This document shows, piece after piece, positions 34,078 to 43,333 of a stretch of DNA of 64,000 bases. The notes below the pieces were generated by a model. That model ran no database searches. It saw nothing but the letters and a program-made list of their open reading frames with translations, and had not been told where the DNA came from. Source of the stretch: JACOTV01 sp964579395 (GTDB taxonomy: Bacteria > Patescibacteriota > Microgenomatia > UBA1406 > GWC2-37-13); the NCBI GenBank assembly GCA_964579395.1, contig CAZOFT010000006.1:27892-91891 (forward strand), read 5' to 3'. Within the stretch, counting starts at the first letter, position 1; each line of letters starts with the position of its first letter. The translations under genes and the position numbers were made by a program.

Positions 34078-35001
34078 ATGATTACCCGACTTTCGACACA
34101 AAATCCGGATGATCTGAGGCCGTTTATTTCCGATGTGCCTCTTCCCGAGCGCCTGTCTCACAAAGGCCAAAACGGTAAAGTGATGGTGATTGGTGGTTCA
34201 GGTCTGTTTCATGCTGCGTCGCTGTGGGCAGCTGAGATTGCCTGTCATATGGTAGACATGGTGCACTTCGCTTCGACTGCACAAAATAATGAAGTGATGG
34301 TGCAGCTGAAGACGCAATTTCGGGGCGGCATTATCGTGGATCGGCATGAGATGGATGACTACATCACTGAAGACGACTCGATATTGATCGGGCCGGGGAT
34401 GGTGCGAACTGATGCAGCAATGACGCCGACTGACAACATGAGTCTTGATGGTATTCTGGCACTTGAGGATGAAGGTGAATTGACTGCGCATCTTACACGG
34501 TATGTTCTCACCAAGCACACGACAGAACGGTTTGTGCTTGATGCAGGAGCACTTCAAATGATGCGCCCGGAGTGGCTCACTGGCTTAGCTGAAGTGCCGA
34601 TTCTCACACCACATCAGGGAGAATTTGCGCGACTGAGCGGGCAAGATGTTGCCCACCTCCCCTTGGGGCAAAAAGCAGAGGCGGCACGTATTTTTGCAAA
34701 AAAACACGGCTGTGTGCTGTTGCTGAAGGCAGTTACCGATATTGTTACCGATGGTGATGATATCTGGATGATTGAAGGCGGGAATGCCGGCCTTGCCAAA
34801 GGAGGCACCGGTGATATATTGGCCGGATTGACTACCTCATTGTATGCTAAAACCTCCCCGACAGTCGCTGCCATTGTGGCCTCATTTTTGCTCAAGCGAG
34901 CCGCAGATACTCTCTACACAGATGCCGGCTATTGGTATAATAATAGCGACGTCATCGCACAGATTCCTAAGGTTTTAGCGTGGTATATACGCCGAAAGTA
35001 A
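34078..35001 (+). CDS. nnrD: ADP-dependent NAD(P)H-hydrate dehydratase
   Basis: Repairs hydrated NAD(P)H (NADHX/NADPHX). 307 residues of the ribokinase-like YjeF C-terminal family, with KVMVIGGSG at the start, ILTPHQGEF in the middle and the signature GGTGDILAG containing the catalytic Asp. The N-terminal epimerase domain of bifunctional Nnr is absent. Divergent from alaS; a TATAAT box lies about 40 bp before the ATG. Confidence 0.88.
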   Translation: MITRLSTQNPDDLRPFISDVPLPERLSHKGQNGKVMVIGGSGLFHAASLWAAEIACHMVDMVHFASTAQNNEVMVQLKTQFRGGIIVDRHEMDDYITEDDSILIGPGMVRTDAAMTPTDNMSLDGILALEDEGELTAHLTRYVLTKHTTERFVLDAGALQMMRPEWLTGLAEVPILTPHQGEFARLSGQDVAHLPLGQKAEAARIFAKKHGCVLLLKAVTDIVTDGDDIWMIEGGNAGLAKGGTGDILAGLTTSLYAKTSPTVAAIVASFLLKRAADTLYTDAGYWYNNSDVIAQIPKVLAWYIRRK

Positions 35002-35035
35002 GGTACAATAGGCTTCTTGTAAGTGAGTTTCAGAT

Positions 35036-35464
35036 ATGAAAAAGGAATCGATCACTGCCATCGTATTAGGTATCGGGTTTGGGCTCGTTGTTGCCTTTTT
35101 TCTGATTGGATTTATCAGACAATCAAGTAAAGCAGGTCCCGACGGCGGGCTTCCTACTATTGATCCGAAACCAAAAACTACTGACGTACTCGGCACTTCT
35201 CTTGAAGTCTCATCCCCAACTGACAAAGAAGTGTTTTCAAAAAACCGCATCACTATCACCGGCACAGCGTCTAAAGGATCGCTTCTGGTGGTACAGTCGC
35301 CGCTGGTTGAAACGGTCGAAAAGCTGGAAAAAGACACATTCAGCGTGCCCTTTGATCTGGCAATCGGAGAAAATGTCATCACCGTCACTGCCTATCCGGC
35401 TGACAAAACGCAGCGCGAACAGCAAAAAACCGTAAAGGTATATTATATTGAAGAGGATCTCTGA
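35036..35464 (+). CDS. Membrane-anchored Ig-like protein
   Basis: 142 residues: N-terminal membrane segment (about 8-27), a Pro-rich stretch, then one Ig-like domain (VSSPTDKEVFSKNRITITGTAS ... IGENVITVTAYPADK) of the type used as surface modules. It lies 34 bp after nnrD and 4 bp before the next exported protein. Confidence 0.65.
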   Translation: MKKESITAIVLGIGFGLVVAFFLIGFIRQSSKAGPDGGLPTIDPKPKTTDVLGTSLEVSSPTDKEVFSKNRITITGTASKGSLLVVQSPLVETVEKLEKDTFSVPFDLAIGENVITVTAYPADKTQREQQKTVKVYYIEEDL

Positions 35465-35468
35465 CACT

Positions 35469-36179
35469 ATGAAACGCTATAAAACCTATGTACTCAGTTT
35501 GCTTATGGTCGGTGTGATGATGCCGATCGTTCATGCGCAGACACCTTCTGTTACACCGGTGGCCACTGATAGCGCCAAGCAATCGGTTCCTGAAAAAGAG
35601 GTGCAAGATCTCAAAGACAAAATTGCTAAAAAAGTGGATGAGTTAACGAAACAAAAGAAAACCGGAATTTCCGGCATTATTCAATCGATTTCAGACAAGA
35701 AAATTGAAATAAAAGCAGAAGACGGCACACCGTATGCGGTGGAGTTGGACGATGTGCTCACCAAGTACTACCTGATTACCGGCACCAAGCGCACTGAGGG
35801 TACGTTAAAATCGTTTTCAAAAGGGGATTTTGTGATTATTGTCGGACCGGAAACCAACGGCGACGTGGTGGCAAACGCTATCTATCGCGATGAACAGTAT
35901 CTGGTGGGATCAGGCAGTGTGACTGAAGTGAATGAAAGTGATTTTTATCTTAAGGTAGTTACGACACAAAAAGACAATCTGACAATTGACGTGGAAACTA
36001 ACACCAAACGCATTCTTGTGGACAGTAAGACGCTTGACTTCGAAACTGTCGGCTTTTCAAAAATAAAAGAAGGTGACATCGTGCATTATGTGCTGAAAAA
36101 GACCGGAAAAGAAAGAGAAGTAAATCGTTATCCTGCACTGCGTGTTGTCGTGATTCCGCAGGAATACTTCATGAAATAA
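35469..36179 (+). CDS. Exported protein of unknown function
   Basis: 236 residues from the ATG at 35469 (an upstream in-frame start at 35448 overlaps the previous gene). Signal peptide MKRYKTYVLSLLMVGVMMPIVHAQ, a charged helical segment (about 35-65), then a beta-rich region with two similar OB-like stretches (GIIQSISDKKIEIKAEDGT and GSVTEVNESDFYLKVVTTQ), reminiscent of DUF5666-type domains. Likely an operon with the preceding Ig-like protein. Confidence 0.65.
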   Translation: MKRYKTYVLSLLMVGVMMPIVHAQTPSVTPVATDSAKQSVPEKEVQDLKDKIAKKVDELTKQKKTGISGIIQSISDKKIEIKAEDGTPYAVELDDVLTKYYLITGTKRTEGTLKSFSKGDFVIIVGPETNGDVVANAIYRDEQYLVGSGSVTEVNESDFYLKVVTTQKDNLTIDVETNTKRILVDSKTLDFETVGFSKIKEGDIVHYVLKKTGKEREVNRYPALRVVVIPQEYFMK

Positions 36180-36268
36180 GACCTCCGTCGCGTGCATTGG
36201 CTTTGAATTTTTCAGCAGATAAGAGTATGATGTGATAATCGTAAAGATTCATTCAATTTTTATCCACT

Positions 36269-38986
36269 ATGCTTTCGTTTCTTAAGGGACTGGTAGACTA
36301 CAATGCGCGAGAACTCAAAAAATACGAGCGCCTGGTTGTTGAGATCAATGAGCTTGATGAGAAGGTTCGTTCGTTGAAAGATTCGGATTTTCCCAAAGAA
36401 ACGGCGCGTCTTCGCGAAGAGATCGCAGGCGATGAAGATGCACTGCTCAAGCAGCGCACGTATGCATTCGCTTTGGTACGAGAGGCAGCTCGCCGCAGTA
36501 TGGGAATGCGTCATTATGACGAGCAGTTGATTGCGGGGTTGGCTCTTTCTGACGGACAAATCGCTGAGCAAAAAACCGGTGAGGGAAAAACGCTTTCAGC
36601 TACGCTTGGCTTATATTACCGCGGTCTTATGGGGCGTGGTGCACACTTGGTGACCGTTAATGACTACCTTGCCCGCCGCGACGCCGGGTGGATGGGAAAA
36701 CTCTTTCACTTTCTCGGCATGAATACCGCCGCCATGATCTCCAACGCGTCATTTGTGTATGACCCGAAGCATAAAGAAACCGGTGAAATCGATGAGCGAC
36801 TGGCGCGTCTTCGCCCAATCACCCGACAGGAAGCATATGCGATGGATATTACTTACGGCATAAACAGTGAGTTTGGGTTTGATTATCTGCGTGATCATAT
36901 GGTGATGCGACCGGCAGATCGAGTGCAGCGTGATCATTACTTTGCGATAGTTGATGAAGCAGATTCTGTGCTTATTGACGAAGCGCGTACGCCGCACATT
37001 ATCTCCACTGCCAATGATCAGGATGTATCTCGCTACTATGACTATGCCCGCATCGTCAAGCGACTGAAAGCGGAAGATCATTATATTGTTGATGAGAAAG
37101 CCCGCACAGCGAATCTGACCGATGAAGGAATCTCGCACATCGAAAAGCAGCTCGGGGTAAGCAATCTCTATGAGCAGGATTTTGAAACCCTTTACCACAT
37201 CGAAGCGGCACTGAAAGCAGAGGCGCTTTTCACCAATAACAAAGAATATATCGTGCGAAGCGGTGAAGTGATTATCGTCGATGAGTTTACCGGCCGACTT
37301 CTTGAGGGGCGCCGTTTTTCAGAAGGTATTCATCAGGCAATTGAAGCAAAAGAGGGTGTCGCTATCCAGCAGGAGTCAAAGACGCTGGCTACGATCTCGT
37401 TGCAGAACTACTTCCGCAAATATACGTTTTTGGGTGGTATGACCGGTACGGCGTCAACTGAAGCGGAGGAGTTTCATAAGATATATGAATCAGATGTGAT
37501 GGTCGTGCCCACGCACCGCCCGATTGCCCGAAAAGATGAGCCTGACTTTATCTACAAGACACAAAAAGCAAAATATGAAGCGGTGGTTGCGGATGTAGCC
37601 GAGCAGTACAAAGCCGGACGTCCGGTTCTTATCGGTACCACCTCGATTGAAAAAAATGAACTCGTTGCACAGCTGTTGAGAAAAAATGCCATTCCTCATA
37701 AAGTCCTCAATGCAAAAAATCACGTTGAAGAGGCGCGTATTATTGCCGAAGCCGGTCGCAAGCATGCGGTGACTGTGGCTACCAATATGGCCGGTCGTGG
37801 TGTGGATATTATCCTTGGTGGTGATCCAACTTATGAAGATGAGAAAGCAAAAAAGAAGCATGATTGGCAAAAAGAACATGATGAAATAATCGAGTTGGGA
37901 GGACTCTATGTAATCGGTACCGAACGCCATGAATCGCGCCGCATTGACAATCAGCTGCGGGGACGTTCGGGGCGCCAGGGAGATCCAGGCGAGTCGCGCT
38001 TTTACGTATCATTGGAAGATGATTTGATGCGCATCTTTGGTGGAGAACAAATCGCCAAGCTGATGACGGCATTTAACTTTCCGGAGGATCAGCCGTTGAC
38101 ACATGCGATGGTCACACGCGTTATCGAGCAGGCACAGATCAAAGTGGAAGGATTCAACTTTGATCAGCGAAAGACCTTGGTTGAGTATGATGATGTACTT
38201 AATCAGCAGCGTGAAGTGGTCTATGATCTGCGTAATCGCCTGCTTGATACTCCCGCTACTGATCCTGAGGCATTTAAGGCAACCGTGTACGGCATGTTTG
38301 GGGAGATTGCTCAAGGATATGCAAATCAGGCACAAGTTGACGCGGAAGCACCGACTGATGAAAACATCAAGGCGCTGATCTCCGAGGTGCAGCTGATTGC
38401 TCCGGTGACTGATAAAACCATGATGGAACGGGTAAAAAAACATGATGAGATCGGGATGGCTGAGTATATTCAAGATACCATGGAGAAAGCCTTTTCGAAA
38501 AAAGAGAAAGAGTATGGGCAGGAAGTCTGGTATGACATTGTGCGATTTATGTATGTGACGACCTTGGACACTTTGTTTACCCAGCATCTGACATCTATTG
38601 ATGATTTGCGTGAAGGAATTGGTCTGCGTCGTCATGCACAGCTTGATCCGCTGGTGCAGTATAAAAATGAGGCTTTTACCTTGTTTGAACAATTGCTTCG
38701 CACCATCAGCTTTGAAGGAACACGCCGCATGATGAATGTGCAGGTTGAGGTAAATACGGACATGACGCCGAAGCAGCAAGACGGATTGGTCTTTGATGCG
38801 CCGACTGCGGCTCCGGCAATTGATGTGGCAACCGGCAAGCTGGAAGAAGAAAAGGCGGCAAAAAAGAAAAAAGCAAAAGTGTCGGCTCCTAAAAAAGAAA
38901 AGATCGGCCGCAATGATCCCTGCTGGTGTGGCTCCGGCAAAAAGTACAAAAAATGCCACATGGCCGAAGACGAGGCCAAAAAATAA
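36269..38986 (+). CDS. secA: Preprotein translocase ATPase SecA
   Basis: Motor of Sec-dependent protein export. 905 residues with both RecA-like halves: Walker A in KTGEGKTLSATL, VDEADSVLIDEARTP, and later GRGVDIILGGDP and RQGDPGESRFYVSLEDDLM. It has the HWD/HSD regions and a C-terminal zinc-binding tail RNDPCWCGSGKKYKKCH preceded by a Lys-rich linker. The zinc tail normally binds SecB or membranes. Confidence 0.97.
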   Translation: MLSFLKGLVDYNARELKKYERLVVEINELDEKVRSLKDSDFPKETARLREEIAGDEDALLKQRTYAFALVREAARRSMGMRHYDEQLIAGLALSDGQIAEQKTGEGKTLSATLGLYYRGLMGRGAHLVTVNDYLARRDAGWMGKLFHFLGMNTAAMISNASFVYDPKHKETGEIDERLARLRPITRQEAYAMDITYGINSEFGFDYLRDHMVMRPADRVQRDHYFAIVDEADSVLIDEARTPHIISTANDQDVSRYYDYARIVKRLKAEDHYIVDEKARTANLTDEGISHIEKQLGVSNLYEQDFETLYHIEAALKAEALFTNNKEYIVRSGEVIIVDEFTGRLLEGRRFSEGIHQAIEAKEGVAIQQESKTLATISLQNYFRKYTFLGGMTGTASTEAEEFHKIYESDVMVVPTHRPIARKDEPDFIYKTQKAKYEAVVADVAEQYKAGRPVLIGTTSIEKNELVAQLLRKNAIPHKVLNAKNHVEEARIIAEAGRKHAVTVATNMAGRGVDIILGGDPTYEDEKAKKKHDWQKEHDEIIELGGLYVIGTERHESRRIDNQLRGRSGRQGDPGESRFYVSLEDDLMRIFGGEQIAKLMTAFNFPEDQPLTHAMVTRVIEQAQIKVEGFNFDQRKTLVEYDDVLNQQREVVYDLRNRLLDTPATDPEAFKATVYGMFGEIAQGYANQAQVDAEAPTDENIKALISEVQLIAPVTDKTMMERVKKHDEIGMAEYIQDTMEKAFSKKEKEYGQEVWYDIVRFMYVTTLDTLFTQHLTSIDDLREGIGLRRHAQLDPLVQYKNEAFTLFEQLLRTISFEGTRRMMNVQVEVNTDMTPKQQDGLVFDAPTAAPAIDVATGKLEEEKAAKKKKAKVSAPKKEKIGRNDPCWCGSGKKYKKCHMAEDEAKK

Positions 38987-38988
38987 TC

Positions 38989-40737
38989 TCAGTCCGTTTG
39001 CTCCGGGAGGAAGCGTGAGGGGACGCCGAAGGTTCGTCGTCCGAAGATAAAGCGGCGCCTGGCATGGGTGATATAGAGCATCTCACGGGCGCGAGTCACT
39101 CCTACGTAAAACAGTCGTCGTTCTTCCTCAAGAGCATGTCTGTCATCCAGTGAGCGGCTGTGCGGCAACAGTCCTTCCTCCAGGCCGATGATAAACACAC
39201 AGTCAAACTCCAGCCCCTTTGCCTGATGAAGCGTCATCAGCTTGATCTCAGCGTCTTGCTTCTTATCAATCTCATCCTGTGAGTATTCAGATTGCACTAG
39301 GGCGATTTGCTCAAGAAACTCAGGAAGGGTGGGAAACGCATTGGCCACCGAACGAAGTTCGCGGATGTTCTCGAGTCGTGCATAATCTTCGGGATCATTG
39401 GCATCATAGAGCGTGAGGTAGCCTGAGGCGTCAAAGACTGCTTCGATCAGCTCAAGTGTAGTCATATCGGCGACCTGACCGGCAATCTCATCATAGCGTT
39501 TTTTAAACGAGTCAAAGCGGCGTTTGCCGAGCTTGAGAATGCGGTCGCGCGACACAGTATCTTCAGGATGTAAGAGAAGCCGCAAATAGGAGATGACATC
39601 TTTTACCTCGCGCCGCTCATAAAAGCGCGTTCCTCCGACAAGAACATAGGAATAACCCTCATGAAGAAGCGCCTCTTCGACCATGCGTGATTGCGCATTG
39701 GTGCGGTAGAGAATCGCAAACGATTCATGATCATGGCGGCGCATATGGGTTTTTAGGCAGTCCATGATAAAGTCCACTTCCTCTTGCTCATCACTCGCAT
39801 CAAATACCCGCACATGGTTGCCGTCGCGATCAGTGTGCAGCTGGAGGATGGGGTGCGTGGTGTTTTCATTGATCACGCGGTAGGCATATTCCAAAATTGG
39901 CGCCGTAGAACGATAATTCTGCTCAAGGTAAAATGTCTGTGTACCGGGGAAATCTTCCTCAAACCGTTTGAGGTTTTGGATGTCTGCACCGCGCCAAGAG
40001 TAAATGCTTTGGGAGAAATCACCCACGACTGTTATCTGCTGATGTACACCAGCAAGCATCTTGGCCAAGCGGTATTGTACGGCGTTGGTATCTTGAAACT
40101 CATCGATCAGGATGTGCTCGTACTTCATCTGATACTGATCAAGCAAGTCGCGGTGCGCGGCAAACAACTGAACAGTTTTTAAAAGAAGATCGTCAAAATC
40201 TATTGCGTCGTGCTTAGCCAGCGCTTTGTCGTAGAGCCGATAGGCTTCGGCCACAATCGGTGCATGATAATCTTGAAAAATGGTTTCAAACTGCGCAGCT
40301 GAAATGCCTTCATTTTTGGCCTGACTGATGCGGTGCAGCAGGTACGATGCGGTGAGTTTGGTATTCAGATTTGTGATAATTTTTTTCATGAGAGCCGTCT
40401 GATCGGCCGTATCAAAGATGACGTAGTCAGTGGGGAGGTTGAGTCGGCTGCCGTGGATGCGCAGTATGCGTGCACAAAATGAATGGAAGGTGCCGACAAA
40501 GCCGATATGGGTTGATCCCATGCGCTCTTTCATTTCGCCTGCTGCTTTGTTGGTGAAGGTGATCATCAGTATCGCCTGTGGATTCATCAGGCATTCTTCT
40601 ATGAGGTAGCGCACCTTGGCAATCAGTACGCGGGTTTTTCCGCTGCCTGCGCCGGCAAGTATGAGTGAGGGTCCGTCAGTATAGGTGGCCGCGTCTTTTT
40701 GTTTGTCGTTGAGCGAATTGAGGATGGATGGGTCCAT
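38989..40737 (-). CDS. UvrD/Rep/PcrA-type DNA helicase
   Basis: SF1A 3'-5' helicase, 582 residues, shorter than UvrD or PcrA (about 720) because the C-terminal extension is missing. Motif I is AGAGSGKTRVL, Ia ITFTNKAAGEMKER, II DEFQDTN, III VGDFSQSIYSWRGA, IV EQNYRS, V LMTLHQAKGLEFD and VI RRLFYVGVTRAR. Convergent with secA (stops 2 bp apart). Roles in repair or replication-fork clearance are expected. Confidence 0.93.
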   Translation of the reverse strand: MDPSILNSLNDKQKDAATYTDGPSLILAGAGSGKTRVLIAKVRYLIEECLMNPQAILMITFTNKAAGEMKERMGSTHIGFVGTFHSFCARILRIHGSRLNLPTDYVIFDTADQTALMKKIITNLNTKLTASYLLHRISQAKNEGISAAQFETIFQDYHAPIVAEAYRLYDKALAKHDAIDFDDLLLKTVQLFAAHRDLLDQYQMKYEHILIDEFQDTNAVQYRLAKMLAGVHQQITVVGDFSQSIYSWRGADIQNLKRFEEDFPGTQTFYLEQNYRSTAPILEYAYRVINENTTHPILQLHTDRDGNHVRVFDASDEQEEVDFIMDCLKTHMRRHDHESFAILYRTNAQSRMVEEALLHEGYSYVLVGGTRFYERREVKDVISYLRLLLHPEDTVSRDRILKLGKRRFDSFKKRYDEIAGQVADMTTLELIEAVFDASGYLTLYDANDPEDYARLENIRELRSVANAFPTLPEFLEQIALVQSEYSQDEIDKKQDAEIKLMTLHQAKGLEFDCVFIIGLEEGLLPHSRSLDDRHALEEERRLFYVGVTRAREMLYITHARRRFIFGRRTFGVPSRFLPEQTD

Positions 40738-40818
40738 GACCTATAATGGTAGCAGAAATTTACGCTCACATTCAGGGGAAAAAGTTCTATACAATAAATG
40801 TGCTGTTAATCCAAACAC

Positions 40819-41520
40819 ATGAGCATGTCAGATACACAAAAAACGCTTATCGCAAACTGGAAATCGAATAAGACGCTCCAGGAGGCTCAGGCGTGGCTTG
40901 ATCGCTTTGACCAGCTTCTTGCAGGAGAATCGTCAGTTGCTGCACTGTGTAAAAAAGATGGACATACTATAGCTATCGCGGTGCCCGACCCCTATCTGCT
41001 GCTGGTGCGTTCGTTGACAAACAAATATCCGTTTATCAAAGTCTGTGCACAAAACGTGTCGATGTTTGGGATGGGTAGCTATACCGGTGAAGTAAGTGCG
41101 CGGGCAATGGCGGATATTGTTTCTTATTGTTTGGTGGGGCATAGTGAGCGCCGTCATTGGTTTGGGGAAGAGAGTGCTCAAATTCAGTCTAAAATCGACC
41201 TTTTAGTGGCAGAACATGTGACGCCTGTCGTCTGTATCAGATCGCTTGAGGATATTCGCATGTTGACTCTGAATGACGAGGTGATGGTTGCATACGAACC
41301 GGATGAAGCAATCGGTAGCGGTTTGCATGCTCCTGTTTCACAAGTGGTTGCCATAGCACGCCAGCTTCCGGGTGTGAAAGCATATTTATATGGAGGTAGT
41401 GTTGACAGTCAAAACATTGCGGATTATATGCGTGAATCGACTATTTCAGGCGTTCTTGTAGGGAGGTCGTCCTTGGATGCTGATGCATTTTATCATGTAG
41501 CCGAGTCGGCATTGATATGA
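40819..41520 (+). CDS. tpiA: Triosephosphate isomerase
   Basis: Interconverts DHAP and glyceraldehyde 3-phosphate. 233 residues, slightly short for TIM (about 250). Active-site residues are in ANWKSNK (Asn13, Lys15), GHSERR (His) and AYEPDEAIGSG (Glu), with the phosphate-binding GGSV late. The usual AYEPVWAIGTG has DE for VW here. Met1 or Met3 can start. Its stop overlaps the LCP gene start (4 bp). Confidence 0.93.
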   Translation: MSMSDTQKTLIANWKSNKTLQEAQAWLDRFDQLLAGESSVAALCKKDGHTIAIAVPDPYLLLVRSLTNKYPFIKVCAQNVSMFGMGSYTGEVSARAMADIVSYCLVGHSERRHWFGEESAQIQSKIDLLVAEHVTPVVCIRSLEDIRMLTLNDEVMVAYEPDEAIGSGLHAPVSQVVAIARQLPGVKAYLYGGSVDSQNIADYMRESTISGVLVGRSSLDADAFYHVAESALI

Positions 41521-42530
41521 AACGAAAGCTTCTTGTCGGCGCCCTAGTGGCGTGCATTGTAGTGATTGCGGCGATTGTTATTATCCTTCGGCCGTATATG
41601 CAGATTGTTACCAACGATATGCATATTTCTCCGGTCAAAACGCTGTTTCGCATAGATGGACCGGTTGCCATAGAGCAAAAAACGAATATTGCCCTCTTGG
41701 GTATCGGCGGAGGTGATCATGATGGCCCCAATTTGACTGATTCTATAACGATTGTCAGTTATGATCGAGCATCAAGTACTATTCGGACACTCGGGGTGCC
41801 GCGAGATGTGTGGAGTGATGCAATGCAGGAGAAAATTAATGCTGCCTATGCGGTGGGTGAAAGTTCAAAAAAAGGTCGTGGGCTTGAGCTGGCTTCTGCT
41901 GAGCTGACACATCTTACGGGTATCCCTATCCATTATGCTGTGGTCATAGCATTTGACGGGTTTGAAAACATTATTGATTATGTAGGCGGCATTGATGTGA
42001 CTGTCGAGCGTTCGTTTACTGACGACGAGTATCCAGTAGCTGGGCGGGAAAATGACCTCTGCGGAGGCAGTGATCCTGACTACACCTGTCGGTACGAGTC
42101 GCTTCATTTTGACGCAGGCCCGCAGCATATGAATGGCGATACTGCGCTGAAGTTTGTGAGATCTCGTCATGCAAAAGGAGATGAAGGGAGTGATTTTGCC
42201 AGGTCAAAACGCCAGCAGCTGGTTATGAATGCGCTCAGACAAACGATTACTCAGCCGTCATTTTTACGTGATGCAAAGAAAGTGCGTGGCCTGTATGTGC
42301 TTTTGGATCAGATGATTATACGCAATATTGATAATCAGGCAGCAAGTGTGCTTGCGCGAGACATTTTGTTGAATGGAACAGCAGTGAAGCAGGAATCAAA
42401 TGCCTTGAAAGACTCTTTCTTTGAGGTGGGAAATCCGTATGTGTATGGGAGTTATGTATTGGTGCCCAAAGACGGTAATACCGAAATGATTCGCACGTAT
42501 GCGCGACAATACTTTCACCTGGATTTATAA
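41517..42530 (+). CDS. LytR-CpsA-Psr (LCP) family protein
   Basis: 337 residues: one N-terminal membrane anchor (about 5-26) and an extracellular LCP domain with TDSITIVSYD, LGVPRDVW (phosphate-binding Arg), YVGGIDVTV, the LxFDAGPQHMNGDTALKFVRSRH core and FARSKRQQ. LCP enzymes attach glycopolymers from lipid carriers to the cell wall. Translationally coupled to tpiA, and a probable partner of the polysaccharide genes at 48.9-53.8 kb. Confidence 0.92.
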   Translation: MKRKLLVGALVACIVVIAAIVIILRPYMQIVTNDMHISPVKTLFRIDGPVAIEQKTNIALLGIGGGDHDGPNLTDSITIVSYDRASSTIRTLGVPRDVWSDAMQEKINAAYAVGESSKKGRGLELASAELTHLTGIPIHYAVVIAFDGFENIIDYVGGIDVTVERSFTDDEYPVAGRENDLCGGSDPDYTCRYESLHFDAGPQHMNGDTALKFVRSRHAKGDEGSDFARSKRQQLVMNALRQTITQPSFLRDAKKVRGLYVLLDQMIIRNIDNQAASVLARDILLNGTAVKQESNALKDSFFEVGNPYVYGSYVLVPKDGNTEMIRTYARQYFHLDL

Positions 42531-42548
42531 ATGCAGGAAACCGCTACG

Positions 42549-43280
42549 TTAAAAGACGAGTGACGCCAGCAATATCATCGAAGCTACTGCTACGGCAGAG
42601 AAGAAATACTGATAGCTAGAAGTAAGCGGCAGCTCAGAAATGGGAGTTGGCGAAGGCTCTGTTGCTGCGGCAAGTGTGGCGTCAGTTGCTTCATCAAGCA
42701 CAGAATCATCAATCGCAACGGTGTCAGCTTCGCTTGTGGCGAGCAAATCAGCAGTCTCTGTGGCTTCTGCATCGGTGCCGGAAAGCGCAGCACTATCGCT
42801 ACTTTCGGCGGCCGTTCCAGTTGCAGCAGTCTCCGAACTGTCTGATTGCTGCATCATTGCCTCATCTGAGGCGGCGGTGTCCAATTGAGCTGAGTCGGTA
42901 CTGATGGTAATCAGTTCTTGGGTTGTGTCGCTTTGCGCTTGGCTATTGATGGGTGGGAGCGCGGACTTATTGTTGTTTTGAATAGTGATATAGACAATAA
43001 GGCCCGTGGTTGCAAGAATCACCAATCCTGCAATGCCTGCTACTGCGTTTTTTCGAGATGATGTGCCTTTTTTCTTCAGGGCAGGTGGAGTGCTGATTGC
43101 CGGTTTGGATGCCTGAACAGGAGATGGCTTACCGGCACTAAAACCAGGGATTACCGGACGAACCTTTTTCTTTTTGTCCCGCAAAAAAAGAACAAACTCG
43201 TATGTTACGAGAATTGCGGTAATACAGAAAAACAAGATGCTAATTGCATTTGTCTGCGTAATCAGAGATATGATATCCAT
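42549..43280 (-). CDS. Membrane protein with acidic low-complexity region
   Basis: 243 residues. N-terminal membrane segment (about 7-33), a basic Pro/Lys linker, a second membrane segment (about 78-99), a long Ala/Ser/Thr/Asp/Glu-rich region (about 115-215) and a C-terminal hydrophobic end (about 222-243). Biased composition, probably an extracellular stalk. No family recognised. Converges on the LCP gene. Confidence 0.6.
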   Translation of the reverse strand: MDIISLITQTNAISILFFCITAILVTYEFVLFLRDKKKKVRPVIPGFSAGKPSPVQASKPAISTPPALKKKGTSSRKNAVAGIAGLVILATTGLIVYITIQNNNKSALPPINSQAQSDTTQELITISTDSAQLDTAASDEAMMQQSDSSETAATGTAAESSDSAALSGTDAEATETADLLATSEADTVAIDDSVLDEATDATLAAATEPSPTPISELPLTSSYQYFFSAVAVASMILLASLVF

Positions 43281-43333
43281 AATATCCTACATTTCTTTAT
43301 ATCACGCCACACCTATTGATTGCAATGGGGAAG